This document shows, in pieces, positions 16,523-24,324 of a stretch of DNA of 64,000 bases (positions within the stretch are counted from its first letter, which is position 1; each line of letters starts with the position of its first letter). The notes beneath the pieces are model-generated. The model did no database searches and was not told where the DNA came from. It saw only the letters and a list, made by a program, of their open reading frames with translations. A program made the position numbers and the translations under genes. Origin of the DNA: Burkholderiales bacterium (lineage in GTDB: Bacteria > Pseudomonadota > Gammaproteobacteria > Burkholderiales > Burkholderiaceae_C); assembly GCA_016703325.1 (NCBI GenBank), contig JADJCH010000016.1:62001-126000 (forward strand), written 5' to 3'.

Positions 16523-18801
16523 CAGCACAGCTCCGGCACCACAGGCACCGCCACCGCGTTGGCCTGGGCAAAGGGGTTGGGCAGGCTGCGCAGGTCACTG
16601 GGTGGCTGGCTGCCTTCCACCACCACCACCGACAGCAGCTCGGGCAGCTGCCAGCGCCGCAGATCGATCTGCTGGTCGGCCGGGTCCACCGCCAGCGGGG
16701 AGCGCGATGCCGGCTGCCAGCGTTCACCCTGCCGCCCGAACATCAGCAGGCCGCCCAGCTCATCCACCCCGGCCACGCGGGCCACCTCCACCGCCAGTTC
16801 CCGGCTGCGCAAGGCCCGCCCCAGGCTCCAGCCCGTGCCGTCGAAGCCTCCCGGCGCGAGCGGCCAGAGCAGGCGGCGCAGCGCCTCGCGCACCTCCAGC
16901 AGCACCTGCTCGCGGCCGAAGCCGGCGCGGATCGACACGGCCACGCTCAGCCCCACCGGCAGGTACTCGCAGCCGATCACATACAGCTCTGTGGCCAGCG
17001 GCACCCGCGCGGCCAGGTGGGCATGCACCCTTTCGATCAACGGCCGGTCGGCCCGCGGGTTGGGGGCCGCTGCAACCGCCGCTGCCGGCAGCGCCATCAC
17101 GCTGACCACGCCGGGCACGCCTTCGCGGCGGTCCTTGGGCTTGAAGCGCGGCAGCACCTCGATGCGGCCCAGGTCCACCCCCGGTGTGTCCAGTGCCAGT
17201 CGCCGGTAGTCCTCCTGCGTGACCGCGCGGTCACGGTGGCGCAGCAGTGCCGGGATCCGCTTCTCGGCGGCCTCCAGCGTCTCGGCCTCTTCACCTTCTG
17301 CCAGCGGCAGGGGCTGCAACACCGTGATCGCCGCAGCCGGCTGCCCCCCCACCTGCAGCGCCCCGTCCAGCCGGGTCAAAGTGCCTGCCGGCAGGTTGCC
17401 GGCGCGTCCACCGCCAAAGCGACCCTCGGCCAGGCGGATGCGCATGCCCGCATCGGGCAGGCGGCCGCGCAGGCCGTCGCCCAGGCGCAGCTGACCGGCC
17501 TCGGCATCCAACTCGTAGGCCGTCGCGTCGCGCGCCACCTGGGGCTGGGCCGAGATGGCCGCCAGATCGTCCACCCGGCTCCAAGGCTGGTAGCCCCGAC
17601 CGGGCTCCTCGACCTCGATGCGCAGGCTGACCGCCTCCACCGACCGCAGGGGCAGGTCGAAGCGCTGGTCCGCGCGCCCCTCCGACATGCCCAACAACAC
17701 ACCGGAGAGGGTGCGGCGCTGTTCCACCTCCACCGCATTGAGCCCCAGCCAGGACAGATGCAGGTGCTCCACACCGGATTGTGGGCCGGGCCGCAACCGC
17801 AGCCAGCCGATCAACCGGGCCGCACGTTCGGCATCGTCCAGGCGCGGTGGCGCATCCCCCACCCCGGCAGCCGGGTTCTCGCCGATGTCGTTGGGCGGCG
17901 CCCAGATCAGATCCTGGTGCACCAAAGGCAAACGCAGGGTGCCGGCACGTGACAGGCCTGCGCTGCGGTCGCTGTGCGCCTCGGGCCGCAGTGTCAGGTA
18001 GTCGGTCTCGAAGCCGTTGCGGCCCCGGGTGGTGATTTCCCACAGCAGCGGCAATGCCACCGGAGCGGCCGCTTCCACCAGTGCAGCGGCCGGTTTCTGT
18101 GCAGGCACCACGCCCACACTCAGCAGCGGCGGTGCGCCGGTACCACCACCCAGCGCCAGCCGGGCCAGGTCGTTCACCTCCTCCTGGGTGCGCGGGGCCT
18201 GTGCCACCGGGGCCAGCAAGGCAACCCACAGGGCTCGATCGGCGCTGCGGCCGAACACATCCACCCCCGCCGGGTCGGCCCGGCCGTCGGCGAACACCGG
18301 CGTGGTTTCGTACGGGGCCAAGCCGTCTCTGCCCAGCTGGTGCAGGCGAGCCAGGCCTTGCAGCAGACTGCTCTGCCGGACCTGCTCCACCTCGGTCAAG
18401 GCCCGTTTGATGTAGGCCTCGCTGGTGATCGGCAGCACCGTGGTTTCTTCCAGGGTCTCGATGGGCAGTGCGGCCTTTACGGTCGAGCGGGCCGGCAGGG
18501 TCTGTGCGGTCAGCTGTGTGGGCTGGGCAAAGGACAGCGCCACCAGGCCGCGCGCCGGTTGCGCCGGCTTCAACCCCATGCCCAGCAGTTTCAAGAACAC
18601 CAGGCGCTGACGCTCCGGCACCAGGTTGGCGCGGTACAGCAGTGCATCGCCCAACCAGGCAAACAGCTCGATGAGGGTGCGCCCCGGATCGCCCAGGCGC
18701 ACATGGGTCCATTCCGGCGTGTGCGCCGGCACCCGGGCGATCAGGTCCTCGACCAGGTCGTCGAAGCGGCGATCGTCCAGCGAGGGGGGCACGATGGGCA
18801 T
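16522..18801 (-). CDS. Putative baseplate assembly protein (gpJ-like, Afp11-type)
   Basis: 759 aa. The N-terminus has the family signature DDLVEDLIARVPAHTPEW followed by DPGRTLIELFAWLGDALLYR, the usual start of gpJ-like CIS baseplate proteins. The C-terminal part contains TQEDYRRLALDTPGV and a beta-rich domain followed by RVAGVDELGGLLMF, again typical. These proteins form the inner wedge of the baseplate and trigger sheath contraction through contacts with gp25-like and gpI-like partners. The start is 3 nt after the gp25-like stop, and the stop overlaps the next start, so the three wedge genes are tightly coupled. Length is within the usual range for CIS gpJ proteins and no motif seems missing. 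Confidence 0.92.
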   Translation of the reverse strand: MPIVPPSLDDRRFDDLVEDLIARVPAHTPEWTHVRLGDPGRTLIELFAWLGDALLYRANLVPERQRLVFLKLLGMGLKPAQPARGLVALSFAQPTQLTAQTLPARSTVKAALPIETLEETTVLPITSEAYIKRALTEVEQVRQSSLLQGLARLHQLGRDGLAPYETTPVFADGRADPAGVDVFGRSADRALWVALLAPVAQAPRTQEEVNDLARLALGGGTGAPPLLSVGVVPAQKPAAALVEAAAPVALPLLWEITTRGRNGFETDYLTLRPEAHSDRSAGLSRAGTLRLPLVHQDLIWAPPNDIGENPAAGVGDAPPRLDDAERAARLIGWLRLRPGPQSGVEHLHLSWLGLNAVEVEQRRTLSGVLLGMSEGRADQRFDLPLRSVEAVSLRIEVEEPGRGYQPWSRVDDLAAISAQPQVARDATAYELDAEAGQLRLGDGLRGRLPDAGMRIRLAEGRFGGGRAGNLPAGTLTRLDGALQVGGQPAAAITVLQPLPLAEGEEAETLEAAEKRIPALLRHRDRAVTQEDYRRLALDTPGVDLGRIEVLPRFKPKDRREGVPGVVSVMALPAAAVAAAPNPRADRPLIERVHAHLAARVPLATELYVIGCEYLPVGLSVAVSIRAGFGREQVLLEVREALRRLLWPLAPGGFDGTGWSLGRALRSRELAVEVARVAGVDELGGLLMFGRQGERWQPASRSPLAVDPADQQIDLRRWQLPELLSVVVVEGSQPPSDLRSLPNPFAQANAVAVPVVPELC

Positions 18802-18804
18802 GGC

Positions 18805-19197
18805 TCAGCCTTCCAGGTCCAGGGTCACGGTCATTTCGGCGGGTGCCCCGTTGCGGGCCAGCCGGTAGGCGATCTCCACCCTCAGCTGTGCCGGTTGGTC
18901 GGCCACCTCCAGCACGTCCACCGCGTCCAGCAACAGGCGCGGCTCCCAACGGGCCAGCGCGTCCTGCACCGCGTCGCGGATCTCCCGGCGTGTGGCCACG
19001 TTGTTGGGCTGGTGCAGCCAGCGCTCCAGCCCGGCGCCGAAGTCCGGACGCATCAGTTGCTCACCCGGCCGGGTGCTGAGGATGGCGCGCAGGGCATCGC
19101 GCACGCTCTTGGCCGGATCCGGCCAGGCCAGCTGGCCGTGCTCGTCCGGCAGCGGCAACAGCGGCCAGCCCAGCAGGGGGCGAGGCAAGGGGGCCAT
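18805..19197 (-). CDS. GPW/gp25-like baseplate protein (Afp9-type)
   Basis: 130 aa, the normal size for the gp25 family. Recognisable features are the N-terminal GWPLLPLPDE, SVRDALRAILSTRPGEQLMRPDFGAGL and the following EIRDAVQDALARWEPRL, which contains the conserved EPR triplet of gp25/lysozyme-like baseplate proteins. gp25 family proteins connect the baseplate wedge to the first sheath ring and act as the start point for sheath assembly. The protein lacks catalytic residues and is structural. The gene is coupled to the downstream gpJ-like gene by a 3-nt gap. Assignment is confident because both sequence and gene order agree. Confidence 0.95.
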   Translation of the reverse strand: MAPLPRPLLGWPLLPLPDEHGQLAWPDPAKSVRDALRAILSTRPGEQLMRPDFGAGLERWLHQPNNVATRREIRDAVQDALARWEPRLLLDAVDVLEVADQPAQLRVEIAYRLARNGAPAEMTVTLDLEG

Positions 19198-19201
19198 GGC
19201 G

Positions 19202-20860
19202 TCAGTTCCTCGGCGGCGGCTTCGGGAAGGGCAGGCAGATCTTCAAGCTGGCCAGCCAACCGAAGACCAGGTTGAAAAGCGACAGGAACAGGTTCAGCAC
19301 GATGAAGGCGCAGATCGTGATCACCGGCAGGCTGAAGCTGCAGATCCAGGTCAGACCTGCGCCGGAGGACTGACCTTTGCCCTCCAGCAAGGACTTTGAA
19401 TCGGCCGACAGCAGGCTCTGCAGCGAAGGCGGCACGACGAAGCTGACGTTGGGCTTCAGAGAGGCCAGCAGCCCCTTGTCGCCGGGGTCAGGCAGGACGA
19501 TGCGGGCCACCGGCCCCTGCGCACCTTCGTACCAGGCTGCAATGACGAAGTCCTCGCTGGCAGAACCCCAGACCAGCCGGCCGGGACAGCGGCCTTGCGG
19601 CTTCAGGCGCACAAAGGGGCGCAATTGGTAGCGTGCCGACAGGTCATCGAAGCGACCTGCCGGATGAGGCTGCGCCGCAGCGCGCGCCGCCAGGGCAGCG
19701 TGCAGCGCATCCAGCAGGGCATGGCGCACCGACACCTCCAGCGCCGGCCAGACCTCAGGCACCCGGGGCCCGGTGCCAGACTCGCCCAGCAGCAGGCAGC
19801 GCCTGGCCGCCTTGAGGAAGCGGAAGGCGTCGGTCCTCTCGGGCTGACTCTGCCCGCTGCGCAATGGCAAGGTCAGCTCGATGCCCGCCAACACCTGCTG
19901 CAGTTGGCGGGCCGGCTCGCTGCTGCCGAAGGCGTCGAACTCCCCGGACAGCTGGGTCAGCAGACGCAGCAGCTCCAGCAGGGCGTCGGAATGTGCCTGT
20001 TCCCCGGGCGTGAACGACTGCTTCAACCAATCGGCGCCCAGCAGCTGGCCGGGTCTCGGCAGGGCCGCGGCATGGCCGCGCAAGGCGATCGGCAGGTGCG
20101 CCAGGAACTCACTTGTCCGGGGGCCGAAGTCGGCGCCGAATGGAGCGGCGTCTTCGGGCTGGAGCTCCGGCTGCTCGCTGCTCACCGTCGGCACGATGCC
20201 GTAGTACAGCGTGCGGCCCGCCTCGCGGCAGATGTCCGGCGGCGCAACATACAGCGGGATCACCTGCTCGTTCAGCCTGCCTTCGTCCTGTTGGCGACGC
20301 CAGGCATCGAGGTGGCGGTCCAGATCGGCCACCCCGGTGCGTCCATGCAGCAGGCGAGCGGAGGCCAGCGGGTCGGCATCCGCGCCACCGATGCGAGACA
20401 GCGGCAGCCAGCCCAGCAGGCGCCCTTCCCGGCTCATCCACCCCTGCGGCTGCCGGCCGGCCCCCAGGCGGCGAAGCACCAGTCCCACCGCTTCGATGCG
20501 CGCTGGGTCGAAGCGCGGTTGGCCGGGGGTCTCGCAGTACAGCTCGACCACTGCCACATGGAACTGCCGCTGGATGGGCTGGTACAGCTTGAGCACACCG
20601 TCCCGATTGCGGCTGCGGGCCTGGTGACCCTGCAGGCTCCGACGGCCGGCTTCGCTGCGCAAGGCCTCCAGCGTGGACTCCAGAAAGTGCTCGTCGCTGC
20701 GCTGCAGCAGCAAAGGGCCGGTGTGGCGCTCGAACTCCCTGGGGGCACACAGCCGCACCGGGTGGCCATGTTCGACGCTGTGCCCGTTGGCAGCGGCGAC
20801 CTTGCGCCGCTGGGCACGTTGGCTGCCGATCGGCTGGGTCGGGGAGGCAGGCAGGGCCAT
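19202..20860 (-). CDS. CIS-cluster protein with C-terminal transmembrane hairpin (552 aa), possible membrane anchor
   Basis: Starts at ATG 20860, 10 nt after the spike stop, with GAGG about 9 nt before it; upstream in-frame starts overlap the spike gene. The first 490 residues are soluble, Leu/Arg/Ala-rich and without recognised domains. Residues about 500-545 form two strongly hydrophobic segments (SLPVITICAFIVLNLFLSLF, then NLVFGWLASLKICL), ending in a Pro/Arg-rich tail, so the C-terminus probably spans the membrane twice. Placement between spike and gp25 genes suggests contact with the baseplate. Streptomyces CIS loci are known to encode a membrane protein (CisA) needed for firing at the cytoplasmic membrane; this protein may be analogous, but I claim no homology. 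Confidence 0.7.
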   Translation of the reverse strand: MALPASPTQPIGSQRAQRRKVAAANGHSVEHGHPVRLCAPREFERHTGPLLLQRSDEHFLESTLEALRSEAGRRSLQGHQARSRNRDGVLKLYQPIQRQFHVAVVELYCETPGQPRFDPARIEAVGLVLRRLGAGRQPQGWMSREGRLLGWLPLSRIGGADADPLASARLLHGRTGVADLDRHLDAWRRQQDEGRLNEQVIPLYVAPPDICREAGRTLYYGIVPTVSSEQPELQPEDAAPFGADFGPRTSEFLAHLPIALRGHAAALPRPGQLLGADWLKQSFTPGEQAHSDALLELLRLLTQLSGEFDAFGSSEPARQLQQVLAGIELTLPLRSGQSQPERTDAFRFLKAARRCLLLGESGTGPRVPEVWPALEVSVRHALLDALHAALAARAAAQPHPAGRFDDLSARYQLRPFVRLKPQGRCPGRLVWGSASEDFVIAAWYEGAQGPVARIVLPDPGDKGLLASLKPNVSFVVPPSLQSLLSADSKSLLEGKGQSSGAGLTWICSFSLPVITICAFIVLNLFLSLFNLVFGWLASLKICLPFPKPPPRN

Positions 20861-20870
20861 CTTCTTCACC

Positions 20871-21560
20871 TCACCAGACATTGCCCGCACCGGGGGTGTA
20901 GCTGCTGGAGATCACCGAATGGGTCTGCAGCACTTCGCACTTGACGACGCCGCTGAACTGCGCCATCGCACTGTCCACCTTGACCATGCCGGCGCTGACC
21001 TCGACCTGCGCAGCCTGCACCGTCACCTTGGCAGCAGCCTCGATGTGGATGCCCTGCGCATCCAGGGTGATGCGGTTGCCGTTGGCATCCTCCAGCGTGA
21101 CGCTGCCGGGGCCGTCCTGCAGCGTCAGGCGCTGCCCACCGGGGGTCTCCAGTTGCAGCGCCTCCTGGCCCTCCTGGTCGTCCAGCGTCACCACCACGCC
21201 ATTGCGCGACCGGATGCGCTTGAAGCGGTTGCGCCCGCCAGGCTCCATCTCGGCCGGCGGCGCGGCCGCACCGCTCCACAGCCCACCCAGGATCAGCGGG
21301 TGGCGGGCGTCGCCCTGCACAAAGGTGACCAACACCTCGTCGCCCACGTCCGGCAGGAAAAAGGCACCCCGGTCATCGCCGGCAAAGGGCGCCACCACCC
21401 GTGCCCAGAGCTCGGCATCCTGGCCGGCCGTGCCATCGAAGCCGTACAGCCGCACCGCCACCCGGCTGCGCCCTTCCGGGTCGTCCAGCGTGGTGACGCG
21501 CGCCAGGAAGCAGGCCATCGGCCAGCCTGCAGCAGGGGTGAAGACAGGGTCGCGGAGCAT
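20871..21560 (-). CDS. gpV-like baseplate spike protein (VgrG/gp5 OB-fold; C-terminal half of Afp8)
   Basis: 229 aa from ATG 21560, preceded by AGGCAG; GTG- or ATG-like upstream starts would overlap the hub gene. The N-terminal OB-fold carries the usual strings LARVTTLDDPEGRSRVAVRL, FLPDVGDEVLVTF and GDARHPLILGGLW. It is followed by a beta-helix of short repeats (RLTLQDGPGSVTLED, NRITLDAQGIHIE), which forms the central needle under the tube. The tip ends without a PAAR motif, and no separate PAAR gene was found nearby. In Photorhabdus and Serratia systems hub and spike are one protein (Afp8/Pvc8), whereas here they are two genes, as in phage gpD/gpV. Confidence 0.92.
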   Translation of the reverse strand: MLRDPVFTPAAGWPMACFLARVTTLDDPEGRSRVAVRLYGFDGTAGQDAELWARVVAPFAGDDRGAFFLPDVGDEVLVTFVQGDARHPLILGGLWSGAAAPPAEMEPGGRNRFKRIRSRNGVVVTLDDQEGQEALQLETPGGQRLTLQDGPGSVTLEDANGNRITLDAQGIHIEAAAKVTVQAAQVEVSAGMVKVDSAMAQFSGVVKCEVLQTHSVISSSYTPGAGNVW

Positions 21561-21574
21561 GGCTGCCTGCGTTC

Positions 21575-22660
21575 TCAGGGGCCGAGGAAGGCGCATTCCG
21601 CCTTGAACTCGGTGCGGTAGCCGGCCTGCTGATCGAACAGGTGGAAGGCCTGCACCACCTGGTAGGTGTTGTCGAACTGCTCCGAGATGCCCATCAGCCG
21701 CACCGAGCAGCCCACGCGCAGGCGGGGATTTCCCTCGGCGATGCCATGCGCGCGGACGAAGCGCCGGGCACGCCGATCGAAGGCGGCCTGGGCCACGGCA
21801 AGGGCCTCCACGGCTGTGGCAACCGCTGGAGTGGCCAAGTGCTCCGGCCGATCGCCCAGCACGTCAGCGGCCCAGGCCGGTCCGCTGCGGCCCTGTCCCG
21901 GGCCGGCATGGCGCAGGGTATCGGCTTGGCCCTGAACCGCATCGCCCAACCCGGCATCCCAACCCGCAATACTCACGGAGGTGACCTGACCGGACAGATC
22001 CGCACCGATGCGGATCTGGCTGAGCTGACCGTGCATCTGCAGCTCCACGCTGCCGCGCTGCATGTCCGCGCGCGGGCCGGCATGCAGGGTCTGCCCGACC
22101 ACCTGCAGGTCTGCATCGAAGCGTGCAAACAGGCGCCGCAGGAAACCCAGGTCGGTCTCGTCGAGCTGAACCCAGGTGCCCAACGGGCTGTCCAGTCCCT
22201 GCAGTTGCACGCTCAGTCCCAGCGCCGCGGCCACCTGGCGCAGCACCTCGGCCGGACTGCAGTCGCTGAACACGCGGCTGCGGCGCGCACTGCGCGCCTT
22301 GGCCAGTGCGTCTTCGGCCAACACCACCAGGGTCGGTGTGGCGCCGTGACGCCAGACCAGCTCCAGCGCGCTCACCTGACCCTGGAAGATCTCGGTGGGG
22401 TCGGCCTCCTCGCCCGCATAGACCGCCAGTTGCGCGCCCAGCCGCAGGCTGGAGTCGGCACCGAAGCCGAGCTCGCCCTGCCCCTGGCGGGTGCTCACCC
22501 AGTTGCTCAGGTGCAGCTCCAGGGCGCTCTGCCCTCCTTCGGACTCCTCCATGCGCATGGCGGTGAGCAGTTCGGTCATCCGCTCGTCGGCCTGACCGGC
22601 CACGCGCAGCGTCGGCCGGGCGCTGAAGACCGGGGTGCTGCTGAGGGAGGTTTCGGCCAT
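21575..22660 (-). CDS. gpD-like baseplate hub protein (N-terminal half of Afp8/VgrG)
   Basis: 361 aa from ATG 22660. Features typical of the phage late-control gpD/VgrG hub family are the early ELHLSNW segment, the beta-rich IFQGQVSALELVW, the LDETDLGFLRRLFARFDADL motif (family pattern E-T-D-xx-F-x-x-R), and the terminal NTYQVVQAFHLFDQQAGYRT. The protein forms the trimeric hub on which the first tube ring sits and which carries the spike. It is followed after 14 nt by the spike gene. A Shine-Dalgarno sequence before ATG 22660 is weak, which would fit translational coupling with the small gene just upstream. Confidence 0.92.
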   Translation of the reverse strand: MAETSLSSTPVFSARPTLRVAGQADERMTELLTAMRMEESEGGQSALELHLSNWVSTRQGQGELGFGADSSLRLGAQLAVYAGEEADPTEIFQGQVSALELVWRHGATPTLVVLAEDALAKARSARRSRVFSDCSPAEVLRQVAAALGLSVQLQGLDSPLGTWVQLDETDLGFLRRLFARFDADLQVVGQTLHAGPRADMQRGSVELQMHGQLSQIRIGADLSGQVTSVSIAGWDAGLGDAVQGQADTLRHAGPGQGRSGPAWAADVLGDRPEHLATPAVATAVEALAVAQAAFDRRARRFVRAHGIAEGNPRLRVGCSVRLMGISEQFDNTYQVVQAFHLFDQQAGYRTEFKAECAFLGP

Positions 22661-22680
22661 GGCGGTGATCCGGGAGCGCT

Positions 22681-22854
22681 TCAGTCGTCCGCGAGACGCT
22701 GCCGGCGTTCGTCGATGTGCTCCCACTGCTGTGCCTGGGCATGCGCCTGCAGCAGCGGGGACGGCGGGGTCGGCTCGGCGCGGGTCGGCGCATCGCTTCC
22801 CTCCGGCCGTTCGGGCCGGATGTCTGCGGACACTTCCTCGAAAACAATCGGCAT
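22681..22854 (-). CDS. Small CIS-cluster protein, DUF5908-like (57 aa)
   Basis: A 57-codon frame from ATG 22854 to TGA 22681, placed 3 nt after the Pvc7-type stop and 20 nt before the hub start, filling an otherwise empty gap. The N-terminus MPIVFEEVSADIR matches the pattern of DUF5908, a family of about 55 residues in CIS loci that begins with MPI, a hydrophobic residue, then an acidic/aliphatic strand. The rest is Pro-rich and ends in a charged helix (EHIDERRQRLADD). Such proteins have no proven role; the position between Pvc7-type and hub genes suggests a small adaptor or chaperone. Too short to be picked up by many gene callers. Confidence 0.75.
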   Translation of the reverse strand: MPIVFEEVSADIRPERPEGSDAPTRAEPTPPSPLLQAHAQAQQWEHIDERRQRLADD

Positions 22855-22857
22855 GGT

Positions 22858-23787
22858 TCAGCTTTCGAAACGGATGCGGGGCAGCTCGGCGTCGGCCTGG
22901 ACGTCGGCAACATGATTGCGCCGCTCAGCGGCCTGCCCACCCGGCCCGATCTGCTTTCCGGCGCGGGTGGCTGCAGGAGGCAGCAGTCGTGCGCGAGCCG
23001 TCGGGCTGTCGATGCGGGCTCCAGCTTGGGCGGCGGTCGCAGCGTGTTGGCGCAGCCCGGTGAACGAAGCGCCTGCCGTGGCTTGCATGCTCATCGCACC
23101 ACGGTTGGCTGGCGGTGGTGCGACAGGTCCTTTCAGACTGGCCTGCCCACCCACCTCCAGTGGTGTGCCCAAACCCGCGCTGAACCTCAGGCTGGCCGAA
23201 CCGTTCAAACTGGCGATGAGCCGCGCCGCGCGCGGATCGCCCAAGGCGTCTGCGGCCTGCTTGGCCGAGCCGGAGGCCGCTACCGGTTCCTCGGCGGGTT
23301 TCTTGTCGGCAGAGGACGAGGGTCTGGTTCGGCTCTCGAACGTTGCCTGCTGATTCGACAGGGTGAGGTTGATGCCGGCACGCAGCGGGACACCGTCGGG
23401 GGAGAAGAAGTCGAGGGTTTCCTTGTACTGCTCGATCACCCCAATGAAGCTGAAGTTGCCCCAACCAAAGATCACCAGCGTAGGCGTGCGTTGCTGACCT
23501 CGTCCCGTGGGGCGCATCAATGTGGAGATCTGCGCGGTATGGTCCCGCACATCGTGGCCATCCAGTGTCGTGTCGAACTGCAGCGTCAGCGTGAGCTTGG
23601 CAACACTCTTCTTGACGATCTGCCGCCCTCCTGCGGAGGCACTCTGTGTGTCCGGCTCATTGGTGAGCGTGTACTCCAGCGACTCCGGATTGAACTGAAC
23701 CGGAAACGGTGTTCCGATCGCTGCAGAGCCGTTGCATGCAGCAAAGGTGGCAGGCAGCAGTTGAGGCTTCGCCGGAAGCGCAGTCAT
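22858..23787 (-). CDS. CIS tube-initiating/adaptor protein (Afp7/Pvc7-type)
   Basis: 309 aa. The N-terminal 190 residues carry the CIS tube adaptor signature: FPVQFNPESLEYTLTNEP, then LTLTLQFDTTLDGHDVRDH, then LVIFGWGNFSFIGVIEQYKET and DGVPLRAGINLTL. Members of this family (Pvc7/Afp7, comparable to phage gp53/gp54 functions) link the hexameric tube to the trimeric hub. Many relatives end in a LysM domain; here the C-terminal 110 residues are instead Ala/Ser/Arg-rich and likely flexible, so LysM appears to be absent. The gene lies between tube 2 and the DUF5908-like gene with minimal spacing. Confidence 0.88.
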   Translation of the reverse strand: MTALPAKPQLLPATFAACNGSAAIGTPFPVQFNPESLEYTLTNEPDTQSASAGGRQIVKKSVAKLTLTLQFDTTLDGHDVRDHTAQISTLMRPTGRGQQRTPTLVIFGWGNFSFIGVIEQYKETLDFFSPDGVPLRAGINLTLSNQQATFESRTRPSSSADKKPAEEPVAASGSAKQAADALGDPRAARLIASLNGSASLRFSAGLGTPLEVGGQASLKGPVAPPPANRGAMSMQATAGASFTGLRQHAATAAQAGARIDSPTARARLLPPAATRAGKQIGPGGQAAERRNHVADVQADAELPRIRFES

Positions 23788-23797
23788 GGCTCAACCT

Positions 23798-24322
23798 TCA
23801 CGGTGCGACCAGTCGCAGGCCCTCGTGGGCCAGGTGCAACTCCTCAATACCGATCTCGCTGCCCTTGGCATTGAGGTCGGCTGCCTTGAACTTGACCGGC
23901 AGGCAGCTGTCAAGCTCCCAGACCAGCACGGGGCGTTCATCCGCATCCCGCACCACAATCGTTGCGGACAGCCGCCAGGCATAGGCACCGCCACTGACCA
24001 GCTGGAACCAGCTGAACAGGTCGTGGCTGCGGGTGAAGCCGCGCTTGAGCACCACGGTGGCAAAGCTCACTCGCCCGACGCGTTGCGCGGCGCCATAGTT
24101 GTGTCCACCTGCCTTGATGACCTTCGGCTCCATGGTGGCCTCCAGGCCGGTGCATTCGGAAAAGCCGCCACGACAAATGTCGACCGCGGCAGAAGCCACA
24201 CCGCTGACGCGCCGCATCGTCAGGTCGAACCGGAACGTGTGCAGCGGGGACTCAATCCGCTCTGGTGTCGACTCATCGCCGAAGCCGATCCGCAGGCTGG
24301 CGGAAGCAGACAGCAGTGCCAT
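23798..24322 (-). CDS. CIS inner tube protein 2 (Afp5-like, gp19/Hcp fold)
   Basis: 174 aa from ATG 24322, two nucleotides after the sheath 2 stop. It shares with tube 1 the elements FRFDLTMRR.., GGFSECTGLE, VVLKRGFTRSHDLFSWF and the C-terminal IEELHLAHEGL, i.e. the beta-barrel with one helix of gp19/Hcp-like tube proteins. It is longer than tube 1 because of insertions in the loops, which suits a protein in the first tube ring or rings next to the baseplate (as Pvc5/Afp5). The tube runs inside the sheath and is pushed through the target membrane. The pairing with sheath 2 repeats the sheath 1-tube 1 order. Confidence 0.9.
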   Translation of the reverse strand: MALLSASASLRIGFGDESTPERIESPLHTFRFDLTMRRVSGVASAAVDICRGGFSECTGLEATMEPKVIKAGGHNYGAAQRVGRVSFATVVLKRGFTRSHDLFSWFQLVSGGAYAWRLSATIVVRDADERPVLVWELDSCLPVKFKAADLNAKGSEIGIEELHLAHEGLRLVAP

Positions 24323-24324
24323 GA

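Noticed and set aside
15775..17952. Long plus-strand frame (725 codons) opposite gpJ- and gpI-like genes
   Set aside because: Opposite-strand shadow of two well-supported baseplate genes; no motif or ribosome-binding site.
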